From Paenibacillus sp. VTT E-133291 (GTDB taxonomy: Bacteria > Bacillota > Bacilli > Paenibacillales > Paenibacillaceae), in assembly GCF_002264395.1 (NCBI RefSeq), contig NZ_NFVA01000013.1, positions 30,069 to 94,068 on the forward strand: a DNA stretch of 64,000 nucleotides, given 5' to 3'. Shown here in pieces: positions 40,265 through 50,158 of the stretch (position 1 is the stretch's first letter; each line of letters opens with the position of its first letter). The translations under genes were made by a program, and so were the position numbers. The notes below the pieces were generated by a model. It ran no database searches and was not told the origin of the DNA. It saw nothing but the letters and a program-made list of their open reading frames with translations.

Positions 40265-43159
40265 ATGGCAGATAATCAAAATGACATCGGCGGGCGAGTC
40301 AGTCTAGATACATCTGATTTTAAAGCAAATATTGCTGCACTTGATCGGCAGATTAAGCTTATAGACACCGGATTCCGGGCTGCGGCTGCGGGTATGGATG
40401 ATTGGGGAGCATCTCAGGACGGCCTTGAACAGCGAATCAATGCTTTGAATGGTATCACGGACTTACAGCGCCAAAAAGTGGCCAACCTGACTGCGCAGTA
40501 TGAACAAGTTGTAGCGGAGCAAGGCGAAAGCAGTCGTGCAGCCCAAACTCTTCAGATCACAATCAACCGCGAGACGGAGGCGCTGAATCGGAACTTGCAA
40601 GAGCTGGGAAGAGTTACCCAGTCTCTTGGAGATCTTCGTGACGGCGCTGAAGATGCATCCGATCAAACAGATGAGTTGGCTGATTCCGCCGATGAAACCT
40701 CTGATTCGCTGAGGGAAATGGGCGAAGATGCAGCTGAAAAGGCAGCGCTCGGTATTGCTGCAATTGGCGCGGCTGCAATAGCTGCTATTACATCCCTGGT
40801 CAAGTTTGGGGATGATTCGAACAAGGCCATGAACCACCTTCAGACTCAAACCGGAGCGACAGCGGCAGAAATGGAAGAGTTTCGCAGTGTCGCCAATGAT
40901 ATTTATGGTGACAACTTTGGTGAATCCGTGGATGATATCGCAGATTCTATGGCAGCGATCAATCAGGTCACCAAGCAAACTGGGGATGAACTAAAGGCCA
41001 CTACTGAAAACGCTCTGCTAATGCGGGATGTATTTGGCCTTGAGGTAGCTGACAGTATCAAAACGGTCAACACCCTCATGAACAATTTCGGGATAACCGC
41101 CGATGAAGCGTATGCCTTGATTGCTCAGGGCACGCAAATGGGTGCTAATGCCAGCGGTGACTTGCTCGACGTTATGAACGAATTCGCACCACATTTCGCG
41201 CAGCTTGGTCTGGATGCGAATGAATTTACCGATACCCTGATCCAAGGGGCATCATCCGGTGCATTTGAGATTGCTACAGTGGGAGATGCCGTCAAAGAAT
41301 TCGGTATCATTACTCGTGAGGGAACGGACGATGCACGGACCGCGCTCACAGATATGGGACTGGATGCATCTAAATTGTTCGCTACCTTCGCAGCGGGTGG
41401 GCCTGAATCAGCAGCAGCCTTTAACGATGTTGTTGAGCGGCTCGGTGCAATGAAAGACCCGATTGCCCAAAATCAGGCTGGCGTAGCTCTGTTTGGCTCG
41501 ATGTGGGAAGACTTGGGTGTTGAGGCAATCAAGGCACTCGGTGATATAGACGATAACGCCGATATGACACGTGACACGCTGAAGCAGCTCAATGACGTTC
41601 AATACAATGATATTGGATCGGCGCTTGAAGGGATCAAGCGGACGCTGATATCTGAACTTGCCGTGCCGGTGAGTGAAGTAGTTATGCCAGCAGTTAACGA
41701 TTTAATTGATAAGATCAAGAATATGGACTTCAGTCCTCTAGTGAATGCTATGCAGTGGCTAGTGGACAACGCCGGTAATGTGGCCGCGGGTCTGGCGGGT
41801 ATTGCAGCAGCCATGATCACAATGGAGGCAGTGAAAATCGTCACCTCCATTGTAGATGCATACAAAGCTTTCAAACTAGTTACAGAGGGTGCAACAGTCG
41901 CTCAATGGCTAATGAACGCAGCGATGGCAGCCAACCCCATAGGTCTAATCATTACGGCCGTGGTAGGTCTGGTAGCGGGTTTGATCGTTTTATGGAACAC
42001 GAATGAAGATTTTAGAGAGGCTGTTATTGGCGCGTGGGATGCTATTAAAGCGGCTGGTGTAGCGGTATGGGATTGGTTAGTGAAATTCTTTACGGAGGAT
42101 ATACCTGCGGCTTTTACAACGGCCATCGAATGGTTTCAGCGACTTCCCGAGAAAGTTTCTGAGTTTTTCGGTAGCTTACCTGAAAAAATATCAACTGTTT
42201 TTTCATCAATCATCGAGAAGATTAAACAGTGGGGAGTCAATGCGATTACCTGGGTTACTACTGAAGTACCAAAAATCATCGAAAGTATCTTTAAATTTTT
42301 TAACGAGTTGCCCGGTAAAATCGGATATGCTCTTGGTCTGGCGATTGGAACCCTAATTAAATGGGGAGCTGATGCTCTAAAGTGGATCATTGCCGAGGTG
42401 CCGAAGCTGATCCAAAAGGTTGGAGAATTTTTTGCGCAGTTGCCGGGGAAGATTGGATCTGCTTTAACATCAGCAATAAACGGTATAAAAAACTGGGGTA
42501 TCAATATTGGAACGTGGATTTCGACTGAGGTACCCAAACTGATCTCTAGCATCGTCAATTTCTTTGCTGAGTTGCCAGGGAAGATTGGTCAATGGCTAAC
42601 ATCTGCTTTGCAAAAAGTAACTGGCTGGGGTGCTGATTTAATTTCTACAGCAAAAACCGAAATCCCGAAGGTAATCAAAACTATCGTTGACTTTTTCAAG
42701 GAACTTCCAGGGAAAATGCTGGACATTGGTGAAAACATCGTGCGCGGCCTATGGGACGGTATTAAAAACATGACCGGTTGGATCAAGGATAAGATATCAG
42801 AATTTGCTGGAGGAATCGTGGACGGCATGAAAGATGCGCTCGGTATACACTCTCCATCCCGCGTCATGCGTGATCAGGTCGGTATGATGGTCGGTGCTGG
42901 GATGGCTGAAGGGATATCGAACAGCGCCCGACAAGTCAATGCAGCTATGCAAGATTTGAGTGGTAATGTAACAGGTGCTCTGCCTGCTATGAATAATGCG
43001 GGATCGAGATCTAGTACATCAGGAACAACGAATCATATCAGTCTCGCGGACATGTTCCGGGGGGCTAATTTTAATGTGCGGAGTGATGATGATTTGACAG
43101 TGCTGGGGCAACTACTCGGCGGGCAAATCACTGGTGCTCTGCGCGGAGCGGGGGTGTAG
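40265..43159 (+). CDS. Tape measure protein
   Basis: 964 aa. Long coiled-coil N-terminus (~20-150), a hydrophobic patch at ~158-170 and 510-560, a repeat block of four 44-residue units (638-813) and a C-terminal GIHSPSRVMRDQVGMMVGAGMAEGI signature seen in many tape measures. It sets tail length and helps DNA delivery. Starts 12 nt after gpGT. Confidence 0.93.
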   Translation: MADNQNDIGGRVSLDTSDFKANIAALDRQIKLIDTGFRAAAAGMDDWGASQDGLEQRINALNGITDLQRQKVANLTAQYEQVVAEQGESSRAAQTLQITINRETEALNRNLQELGRVTQSLGDLRDGAEDASDQTDELADSADETSDSLREMGEDAAEKAALGIAAIGAAAIAAITSLVKFGDDSNKAMNHLQTQTGATAAEMEEFRSVANDIYGDNFGESVDDIADSMAAINQVTKQTGDELKATTENALLMRDVFGLEVADSIKTVNTLMNNFGITADEAYALIAQGTQMGANASGDLLDVMNEFAPHFAQLGLDANEFTDTLIQGASSGAFEIATVGDAVKEFGIITREGTDDARTALTDMGLDASKLFATFAAGGPESAAAFNDVVERLGAMKDPIAQNQAGVALFGSMWEDLGVEAIKALGDIDDNADMTRDTLKQLNDVQYNDIGSALEGIKRTLISELAVPVSEVVMPAVNDLIDKIKNMDFSPLVNAMQWLVDNAGNVAAGLAGIAAAMITMEAVKIVTSIVDAYKAFKLVTEGATVAQWLMNAAMAANPIGLIITAVVGLVAGLIVLWNTNEDFREAVIGAWDAIKAAGVAVWDWLVKFFTEDIPAAFTTAIEWFQRLPEKVSEFFGSLPEKISTVFSSIIEKIKQWGVNAITWVTTEVPKIIESIFKFFNELPGKIGYALGLAIGTLIKWGADALKWIIAEVPKLIQKVGEFFAQLPGKIGSALTSAINGIKNWGINIGTWISTEVPKLISSIVNFFAELPGKIGQWLTSALQKVTGWGADLISTAKTEIPKVIKTIVDFFKELPGKMLDIGENIVRGLWDGIKNMTGWIKDKISEFAGGIVDGMKDALGIHSPSRVMRDQVGMMVGAGMAEGISNSARQVNAAMQDLSGNVTGALPAMNNAGSRSSTSGTTNHISLADMFRGANFNVRSDDDLTVLGQLLGGQITGALRGAGV
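42176..42703 (+). repeat. Four tandem 132-bp (44-aa) repeats in the tape measure gene
   Basis: Each unit starts LPEK/LPGKIG and contains WG(x7-9)TEVPKLI and FF.E. A fifth partial unit precedes (LPEKVSEFF) and another follows (LPGKML). Confidence 0.8.
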
Positions 43160-43162
43160 CCA

Positions 43163-43969
43163 TTGAGCGGCGTTGTTGCATACTTGGGCGATAAGCGCCC
43201 GCAGGAGTTGGGCCTGCAAACACTTCGAGAGTCACAGCGGCCCATCCTGCCGCCTACTGTAGACCGGACGTACACGGTGCCGTACATGCATGGTGCCTAC
43301 GATTTCGGGGCGGACATGGGTCCGAGACCTTTGCCGCTAGAATGTGCCTTTATGGAACGCAACGCGTATCAGTTGCAACGGCGGGTATCAGCACTAGCAG
43401 CACATTTAGTGGATGGTGATGGCAGGCCGCGCACGTTGCCATTGATCTTCGCCAATCAGCCGGATCGACAGTACATGGTAAGGTTATCCGGTCAGCTGCC
43501 TATTGACCGCATGGCGGGATTGGGTGAATTTTCGTTGCCGCTGGTGGCGTATGATCCGTTTTCCTATAGCACCTACGAATCTGACGACATTAACGTTGAC
43601 ACTCCGGTGCTGGTTGATACTCCTATATCTGTAGATGCTGCCTATAATTATGCTTTGACTGGCCCGACGACACTGGCAATTGATAATTTTGGCGGTCTGA
43701 ACGTTAAGCCGGTCATTGAATTAGTGGGTAGCTTTACCTCTCTATCGCTGACCGTAGGCGGTGTGGTTACCACATACAGCGTGGCAATGTCCGGTACTCT
43801 TGTACTGGACTTCCAGCGTAGCACGGCCCGGATCGGCAGCACCAATGCGCTGCTTAACACAAATGCTCGGTTCGGTACGCTTCCACCCGGAATCTCAGCG
43901 GTGTCGGTTGCCGGAACAGGGATCAATATCGCAATGGCAATTAAATTCAGAGCAAAATATGCGGGGTGA
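43163..43969 (+). CDS. Distal tail protein (Dit-like)
   Basis: 268 aa. The N-terminal half (residues ~30-110, including TVPYMHGAYDFGADMGPRP and LQRRVSALAAHLVDG) and the C-terminal beta domain fit siphovirus Dit, hub of the tail tip. TTG 43163 is preceded by GGAGCGGGGG. Normally followed by the Tal gene; here a fibre gene and a moron intervene. Confidence 0.75.
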   Translation: MSGVVAYLGDKRPQELGLQTLRESQRPILPPTVDRTYTVPYMHGAYDFGADMGPRPLPLECAFMERNAYQLQRRVSALAAHLVDGDGRPRTLPLIFANQPDRQYMVRLSGQLPIDRMAGLGEFSLPLVAYDPFSYSTYESDDINVDTPVLVDTPISVDAAYNYALTGPTTLAIDNFGGLNVKPVIELVGSFTSLSLTVGGVVTTYSVAMSGTLVLDFQRSTARIGSTNALLNTNARFGTLPPGISAVSVAGTGINIAMAIKFRAKYAG

Positions 43970-43974
43970 TGGAG

Positions 43975-46143
43975 ATGGCTGACATTCAGCTGATCAAAGG
44001 AGCGGCAAACGGGAATCCATCGGATTCGCTGCCGATCATGTATGACAAAGTGAACAAGAATACGGCGAATATCAATACTCAGGTAGTTAACCATGAGGGG
44101 CGGCTTGGAACGGCAGAAGCGGCGGTTAGTAATCACGGAAGCCGGATTGCTGAGAATGAAACAGAGTTGGTTTCCCAAGATCATCGAATTAATAACTTGG
44201 TGGCGAATGCCGGAGACAGTAATGCGGAAATTGTAGATGCTCGCCAACCTGAAAGTGGAGTTCCATACGCAACTGTCGGGAAGCGCCTAAACAAAGTTGA
44301 TGAACAGTTGGCGGAGATAGCGATTAACGTCAAGATGTTTGGTGCTGTCGGAGATGGGGTGACCGATGATACTGAAGCGTTCAGGTCCGCCAATCTATAC
44401 GGTTACGAGAGAGCAAGAACCTCAACACCTCAACTAGTACCTACAGCTTCAATGCAAATATACATCCCTTCTGGAGTTTATAGGCTGAAAGGGCATCGTA
44501 TTTTCGGTTCTCCTGTACCTGACGGAATCGTAGGCAATGAAATTCCGCAAGTGGTGTTCAAAGTTGCTGGAGATAATGCAACGATCATATGGGACTTAAA
44601 TACTGTTAATGATGAATTGTTTTATTTTGACGGTACTATTGATGCTCCTAAAATTAGCGGATTAAATATTTTTGTAGTGTCTGAAAATAATACTATACCG
44701 ATTGGCGGAACAATATTCAGATATTCAACAGATACTACATTGGGCTATTCTGGTGCTTCAAAGTCTGTGTACGATGGGATCACCGTTTGGAGTGGACGGT
44801 CTATAGCAAACACAAGTTATTCTACTCGCCCAAAATATGTATTTAAGCTGACTGGCAATTCTATGGCTGACCAGGCTGCTGTTATTAATTCGAGATTTAA
44901 CTATTTTGAAACTTGTTTCCGATGCGAGAATCAGGAAAGTGTGAATTGGACATTCGATAGTTGTTCTTTTTATGGCGGCGGATGGGGTACAAGTATTTAC
45001 TTTGATTTTACTAAGATGGGAGATAACTTCAACGTAAACAATTGTTCATTCAGTATGAATCAAAATGAGACGCTGCTGAAAACTAATTCGCCTTTATCTG
45101 GAGGGTTCTATACCCAAGGAGCTTTGTACAATTTCAATTTTGATAGCAATAGAATCGAGATTTACGGAACTTCAGGGAACACATGGAAATTATGCGACAT
45201 GAACTTCGGTAGATTTAATATGAAAAACTCAAATCTACGATTAGCCTCAGGAGCGGCGAATGTAAAAACAATTGTTTCAACCTATGGCCTAGCTAATGTC
45301 AACTTTGAAAATGTCGCCTTCAACAACACACTATTCCTATTACCGATAGCTACGGCAGCTTCTCTAACGGGCGGTTTGTCTTCTATGGGTGCTATGTTTC
45401 ATTATTGTGACTTATTAAGTACACTACATGAAATTAAATATTATGATGGTGTTACACAATATTCCATTAAAGAAGCCTTGACGGGAGCCGGGATATTCAG
45501 AACTGTTCGTTTTGAAGATTGTACTTACGCAAATGGAAACGGAACAATCGACTATGATATTTCAAATAATCAATCTGCGGTAGGTACAATGAAGAGAATT
45601 GAGCGGACGCTTAATTTCTCTAAAGGCGGTATTGCATTAGGCACTACATTCTCGCTCCCTCCATTTCAAACTATAAAGAACATAAAAATATTTGTCTCCA
45701 CGTTGCCGTCTACTTACGATAAATTCAGGGTGTATTTTGGCGATAAAACTTTAGGAAACTATATAGATGTAGCCAATCCAAACGCGGGCGGAGATATCAA
45801 AAGCGAATTTTTATTGTGGGAAGGGATAGCAACTATTTATTACACCGACATCTCACTGCAATCAATTACAGTTTATGTACTAAATAGTGGCGTTGAAACT
45901 GGTTCAATACGATCACAGATATCAGTTACTTGTGAGCCTCTTGATCCCTTGACTTTCGGGCTAAATACAACAGCAGATTCCATTCAGATCAGAACAAAGG
46001 TACAAAATACTTCATATGGAACCACGGCAATTAGACCAACTATTGGCCTGTATATTAACAAGCAATATTTTGATACCACGTTAGGCAAGCCTATTTGGTG
46101 GAATGGAACAGTTTGGAAGGATGCCGCTGGTACAACAGTATGA
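43975..46143 (+). CDS. Tail fibre/spike with pectate-lyase-like beta-helix
   Basis: 722 aa. N-terminal ~120 residues are an alpha-helical attachment region (NKNTANINTQVVNHEGRLG). A Pectate_lyase_3-like start follows (FGAVGDGVTDDTEAFRSAN, ~121-139) and then a beta-helix (~140-520). The C-terminal part is probably a receptor-binding domain. It may bind or cut a surface polysaccharide. ATG 43975 is chosen because GGGGTG is well spaced; GTG 43966 and ATG 43969 are in frame upstream. The region is more A/T-rich than the flanking tail genes. Confidence 0.75.
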   Translation: MADIQLIKGAANGNPSDSLPIMYDKVNKNTANINTQVVNHEGRLGTAEAAVSNHGSRIAENETELVSQDHRINNLVANAGDSNAEIVDARQPESGVPYATVGKRLNKVDEQLAEIAINVKMFGAVGDGVTDDTEAFRSANLYGYERARTSTPQLVPTASMQIYIPSGVYRLKGHRIFGSPVPDGIVGNEIPQVVFKVAGDNATIIWDLNTVNDELFYFDGTIDAPKISGLNIFVVSENNTIPIGGTIFRYSTDTTLGYSGASKSVYDGITVWSGRSIANTSYSTRPKYVFKLTGNSMADQAAVINSRFNYFETCFRCENQESVNWTFDSCSFYGGGWGTSIYFDFTKMGDNFNVNNCSFSMNQNETLLKTNSPLSGGFYTQGALYNFNFDSNRIEIYGTSGNTWKLCDMNFGRFNMKNSNLRLASGAANVKTIVSTYGLANVNFENVAFNNTLFLLPIATAASLTGGLSSMGAMFHYCDLLSTLHEIKYYDGVTQYSIKEALTGAGIFRTVRFEDCTYANGNGTIDYDISNNQSAVGTMKRIERTLNFSKGGIALGTTFSLPPFQTIKNIKIFVSTLPSTYDKFRVYFGDKTLGNYIDVANPNAGGDIKSEFLLWEGIATIYYTDISLQSITVYVLNSGVETGSIRSQISVTCEPLDPLTFGLNTTADSIQIRTKVQNTSYGTTAIRPTIGLYINKQYFDTTLGKPIWWNGTVWKDAAGTTV

Positions 46144-46155
46144 GGAGGATGGGAA

Positions 46156-46443
46156 ATGGCGCTTACTAAAAACGTAACGAGCAATACAGGAATAGAGGTC
46201 GAATCCGCTTATATTAAAGTGGATGAATACAGTTGTGGTAAAAATAATACCGTAAATGCAAGAGTAAGGGCATATGTGAGTAGAGAATTTGAACAAGAAG
46301 GAAAATCATTTATTGAAGGTGCAGAAGATATAATTCAGATAATAGGTGACTACTCAGACAATGCGCTTAATATGAAAAAACAGATATACAATCATATTAA
46401 AACGTTAGAAAAGTATAGTGATGCGATAGATGTTCTTGAATAG
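46156..46443 (+). CDS. Small protein following the fibre (95 aa)
   Basis: Not recognised. NVTSNTGIEVESAYIKVDEY with a later helical part. Genes in this place often encode fibre chaperones or tail-tip decoration. GAGGAGGATGGGAA precedes ATG. Confidence 0.5.
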   Translation: MALTKNVTSNTGIEVESAYIKVDEYSCGKNNTVNARVRAYVSREFEQEGKSFIEGAEDIIQIIGDYSDNALNMKKQIYNHIKTLEKYSDAIDVLE

Positions 46444-46459
46444 GATACCATTTTCTTCA

Positions 46460-46488
46460 TTGTAAAACTATGGAATGAGACTTATAAT
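46460..46488 (+). promoter_or_regulatory. Sigma-A promoter of the moron
   Basis: TTGTAA (46460-46465), exactly 17 nt, TATAAT (46483-46488). It lies 34 nt before the ATG of the O-antigen-ligase-like gene. Confidence 0.7.
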
Positions 46489-46522
46489 TCACCTAAACAT
46501 CTAATTTTGAGGAGTAGAGTGA

Positions 46523-47755
46523 ATGAATAGTCACATGTCAAAGTTAACCATAATGGAACAACTTATGGTTTTAACCATTATGGTTTATTGTCTTAATGTT
46601 TTTAACAAAGGTTATTTTGCATTATTTTTTATTGTTCCTGTAGCGGTGGTTATATTGTTGAAGAGTCGTTTCAAAATAGATTTACAACAATCAGTGCTCA
46701 TAATCTTTAGTATTGTTTTTTCTACTGTCTTGAGTAACTACGGTTTGAGAGATAGTAATATAGTATTTCTGAATTTAATATCTCCTATTGCTTTTTACAT
46801 TTTTGCTAACAATCTGAGTAAGCGTAATAATCAAAATAAGACACTGAAGATTATGTTATTGATTGCCGCATCCCTATCTTTGTTTGGTTTCCTAAGCGTT
46901 GTTAATACGAGAGGTATTGAATTAGGCTGGCGCGGAGTTGTTAGTATATGGGGAGGGAATATTACCGCTACAGGGGTAAATACTTACCTATCTCTTGGAT
47001 TGTCATTATTACCATTAATATTATTAAGCAAAAATAAAAAAATAAGACTTATTAGTCTAGTCTTATTTTCAGTATCTTTATATTCTATGTTTGCATTGGG
47101 AAACCGGACAGGTCTCCTGATAATAGCTTTGTCTGTTGTTTGCTCATTTCTATTTACTGGAAATTTAACAGGGAAGAAATTATCCATCGGAACTATAATT
47201 CTTTTATCGTCTTTTTTGTTTTACCAATATTTAAATACTACGATGATAGGAGACAGATTAAGTAGTGGTAGTTTTTTTTCTGATCCGAGATTTCAGGCTT
47301 GGAGAATTGCACTAACTGGTCTAGCTGATCACCCGTTTGGTGGGAAATTGACTGTATTACCTTTATCTTATGCCCATAACATGTGGTTAGATGTTGGTCA
47401 TGAGGCAGGATTAATTCCGATGATATTACTCTTAGTATTTACTTTATTGTCATTAAAAAAGTTGATATTTATTTTAAAGAGTGATTCTCCACTTGATATT
47501 AAAATAATTTTTATTTGTTTTTTTGTTGCTTTCTTTGTAACATTTTTTCTTGAGCCAATTATGGAAGGATGGTTTTACTACTTTAATATTTTCTGTTTTG
47601 TATTTGGGGTTCTATCTCGTGAAACATCAAACCTATCAAAAATAAATACAGAAGTATCCATTAAGTTTTCGAAACAAGATAATAAATTGCTGCTAATGAC
47701 AGTATTAACATGGTCTATAGCAGGTATCATCATTCTTGCATGGGTTAGTTTATAA
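46523..47755 (+). CDS. O-antigen ligase/polymerase-like membrane protein (moron)
   Basis: 410 aa, about ten to twelve membrane helices. Family landmarks: GNRTGLLI (~190), DPRFQAWRIALTGLADHPFGG (~253-273) and HNMWLDVGHEAGLIPM (~285-300), as in the WaaL/Wzy/RfaL family that joins or polymerises surface sugars. A/T-rich, unlike the phage genes around it, with its own promoter and terminator inside the late operon. It could alter host wall polysaccharide in lysogens, for example to block superinfection. The family call is by motif; the sugar is unknown. Confidence 0.8.
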   Translation: MNSHMSKLTIMEQLMVLTIMVYCLNVFNKGYFALFFIVPVAVVILLKSRFKIDLQQSVLIIFSIVFSTVLSNYGLRDSNIVFLNLISPIAFYIFANNLSKRNNQNKTLKIMLLIAASLSLFGFLSVVNTRGIELGWRGVVSIWGGNITATGVNTYLSLGLSLLPLILLSKNKKIRLISLVLFSVSLYSMFALGNRTGLLIIALSVVCSFLFTGNLTGKKLSIGTIILLSSFLFYQYLNTTMIGDRLSSGSFFSDPRFQAWRIALTGLADHPFGGKLTVLPLSYAHNMWLDVGHEAGLIPMILLLVFTLLSLKKLIFILKSDSPLDIKIIFICFFVAFFVTFFLEPIMEGWFYYFNIFCFVFGVLSRETSNLSKINTEVSIKFSKQDNKLLLMTVLTWSIAGIIILAWVSL

Positions 47756-47798
47756 ACACATTCGGACCATACTGCGCAACAACTGAATAATTACAAGC

Positions 47799-47829
47799 GA
47801 GCTGCCGGATTACTCCTGCGGCTCTTTTT
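47799..47829 (+). terminator. Terminator closing the moron
   Basis: GAGCTGC (47799-47805) pairs with GCGGCTC (47818-47824, one G-U), then TTTTT. It separates the moron from Tal. Confidence 0.7.
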
Positions 47830-47850
47830 CATTTCTAAGGAGGTGCTGCT

Positions 47851-49506
47851 TTGATCACGATTAGGAATCCATCGTTCCAGCCACTGGCTGTCATTGAGCG
47901 GTATGACAATGACAGCGTAGATGAAACCATCAACGGCGAGTATAAATTGAACTTTACTGCCCTGATCGACCCTGATGGGAAAAGCGAATACCTGACTGAC
48001 GGAAATTTGGCCGAAGTAGAGGATCAGCTCTTCAATATCGTCCATCACCGCCGCACCAGGGCAGTGGATGGATCGACAATGGTCGCCGTGGAGTGCGAAC
48101 AGGTCAGTTATGATCTTCTGCTGCCTGAATTTACATGGGCAGACGGATTTGTCCATGCCGGAACACCACTGCAGCTGCTCGCTATGGCGCTGGAGGATAC
48201 CGGATTCACTATTGGCAGTGTGGAGCTGTCCGGTTACATATCCGTGGATCTGGCCGAGGAAAATATCACCACCCGTGCAATCCTGCTGGAAATCGCAGCG
48301 CAATCGGGAGGTGAGTTGCGGTTTGATCGGTACAGTATATCGCTGTTGGCTCGCCGTGGGGCAATAAGGCCTGTCCGGTTCCAGTTGGGGAAGAACCTGG
48401 AGGGAATCGTCAAGGACGTGGATGTCCGATCCGGGGAGCGTATTACCGCCTACGAGATTGATGTGTTGGAGCTGAACAGCCTGCCGGAATTTTATGGGCT
48501 GGAGTATTTTGAACTGGGTGACACGGTAGGGATAGGAGACCCGGAGCTTGGCATTGACGAGCAGCAGCGCATTGTCGGATATTCGTACAGCCCGCAGCGG
48601 CGGATCAACAGTAAAGTGACGATTTCCAACGCTATCACCGGCATTAAGGACGCGGTTGTCGGCCTGCGGAAGACTACCATCGTCAAAGACAAAGCTTATT
48701 ATGGCAATAGATTCGGTCCGGATATCGGATTCGAGAGTGTTCGTTATGACAAACTTGCCCGTTCGGTTTTCAATGCTGATGAGTTTCGCATGCAGAAAGG
48801 TGACGGCAGCGGATCTTGGACTGATGCTATATTCTTCGACCCAATAGCCGGTGAATATGAATTCACGGGAAAAATCATCGCTTCATCCTTCGAGGGTGGC
48901 ACAATCATGATCGGTGAGGGGGATGATGCGTTCTGGGCCAGCGTGGAAGGCATATGGCTGGGTGATGAAACGTTTGCGGATGCTCCGTTCTCCGTTACTC
49001 CAGGGGGGCATATGAAGTCAGTGGATGGCGAGTTCAGTGGCAGGATTACAGCTGCTGAGATCGAGGGCGGGGTGATTACTGGCGCAAGGATACGAACAGC
49101 TGCTTCCGGCATGAGAGCTGAAATGAGTTCAACTGATCATTTGTTTGCCGCCTATAGGGACGCAAGCAATTTTGTTAAAATAGAAGCGGATTTGTCAGGA
49201 GCTCCAGGTGTAAGATTTACTGCCAATGATGTGGCATTAGGTGCGATTACATCGTATTTAGGTCATCTTGATGTGTGGGCAGCAACGATTCTATCTTTAA
49301 CCGCCCCAAAAGTTCAAGTGGGTGGTTGGAGTAATTTGTATAGTACAGCAGATGCTAGGACTTTAAGTGAAGAACTAGACCGTATCTACACTTTGCTTGA
49401 TTCTAAAGCGGACATTTCCCACACCCATAGCGTCAGCATACCAAACCACAATCACGGTAACCCTGACAACTTAAATTCAGGTGGAGGAACATTTATAGTT
49501 TATTGA
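47851..49506 (+). CDS. Tail-associated protein (Tal-like baseplate hub)
   Basis: 551 aa. Residues ~1-260 form the ReqiPepy6/gp37-like hub (FQPLAVIERYDNDSVDETINGEYKLNF; ISLLARRGAIRPVRFQLGKN; QQRIVGYSYSPQRRI). A middle region (~260-420) is repetitive beta (GSWTDAIFFDPIAGEYEFTGK; EIEGGVITGARI), and the C-terminus is helical then a short His-rich tail. It forms the tail tip. TTG 47851 follows AAGGAGGTGCTG. Confidence 0.78.
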   Translation: MITIRNPSFQPLAVIERYDNDSVDETINGEYKLNFTALIDPDGKSEYLTDGNLAEVEDQLFNIVHHRRTRAVDGSTMVAVECEQVSYDLLLPEFTWADGFVHAGTPLQLLAMALEDTGFTIGSVELSGYISVDLAEENITTRAILLEIAAQSGGELRFDRYSISLLARRGAIRPVRFQLGKNLEGIVKDVDVRSGERITAYEIDVLELNSLPEFYGLEYFELGDTVGIGDPELGIDEQQRIVGYSYSPQRRINSKVTISNAITGIKDAVVGLRKTTIVKDKAYYGNRFGPDIGFESVRYDKLARSVFNADEFRMQKGDGSGSWTDAIFFDPIAGEYEFTGKIIASSFEGGTIMIGEGDDAFWASVEGIWLGDETFADAPFSVTPGGHMKSVDGEFSGRITAAEIEGGVITGARIRTAASGMRAEMSSTDHLFAAYRDASNFVKIEADLSGAPGVRFTANDVALGAITSYLGHLDVWAATILSLTAPKVQVGGWSNLYSTADARTLSEELDRIYTLLDSKADISHTHSVSIPNHNHGNPDNLNSGGGTFIVY

Positions 49507-49568
49507 TTGCAAAATAATCTATCTTCCACAGATAATAGTAGTAACAATCTTCCAAAGGAGAGGTTACT

Positions 49569-50087
49569 TTGAAAAAGTTCATAGCAGGTGTTATAGTCGG
49601 TGGATTTTTATTTGCAGGTGCTTTTGCATTTGCAGATGGTTCAAGCTTAATCGGGCAGAAGGTTCAAGGGCTATTCAGTGTGGAGAAGGCGGGAACAAAG
49701 GTAGCTGATGCAATTGTGATCAATGGCACGGCATATGCACCTGTAAGGGCGGTTTCTGATGCAACAGAAACTGAGCTAACCGTAGAAGGAAAGCGGATCA
49801 TTATACAAGAGAAGGAGGTACAGCCCACTGTGAGTAACGCAAGTGTATCCGATCAAATAAAAGCTACTCGGATCTTGGAAATAACAAAGAGCATAGAAGC
49901 ATCACAAAGTGAAATTACTAAAGTTCAGTCTGATCTGGCAGCTGAGAAAGCGAAATTGGAGAGGGCTCAGACTGATGGCGAAAAAGAAACTGTTTCCTTC
50001 AGTATTCAAATGCTTGAAAGCAAATTAGAGATACTAAATAATCTCCTTACTCAAGCTGAAACAAAATTAGTTGAACTACAAAAATAA
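49569..50087 (+). CDS. Secreted stalk-domain protein with coiled coil
   Basis: 172 aa. Signal peptide (MKKFIAGVIVGGFLFAGAFAFA), then a copper-amine-oxidase-N-like stalk domain (IVINGTAYAPVRAVSDATE; LTVEGKRIIIQ) and a coiled coil (~95-170). The stalk fold is common in Paenibacillus cell-wall proteins. As a phage gene between tail tip and lysis genes it may be exported to the host wall. TTG 49569 follows AAAGGAGAGG. Confidence 0.7.
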   Translation: MKKFIAGVIVGGFLFAGAFAFADGSSLIGQKVQGLFSVEKAGTKVADAIVINGTAYAPVRAVSDATETELTVEGKRIIIQEKEVQPTVSNASVSDQIKATRILEITKSIEASQSEITKVQSDLAAEKAKLERAQTDGEKETVSFSIQMLESKLEILNNLLTQAETKLVELQK

Positions 50088-50158
50088 TATATCAACAAAT
50101 CAGGGGTCCTCTCCAACATTGGCGGGGCTCTTTTTTTGTTGGCGAAAGGGTTGATTAT

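Noticed and set aside
50101..50140. Terminator after the stalk-domain gene
   Set aside because: A long T-run follows a GC-rich stretch, but only a 4-bp stem could be paired by eye.
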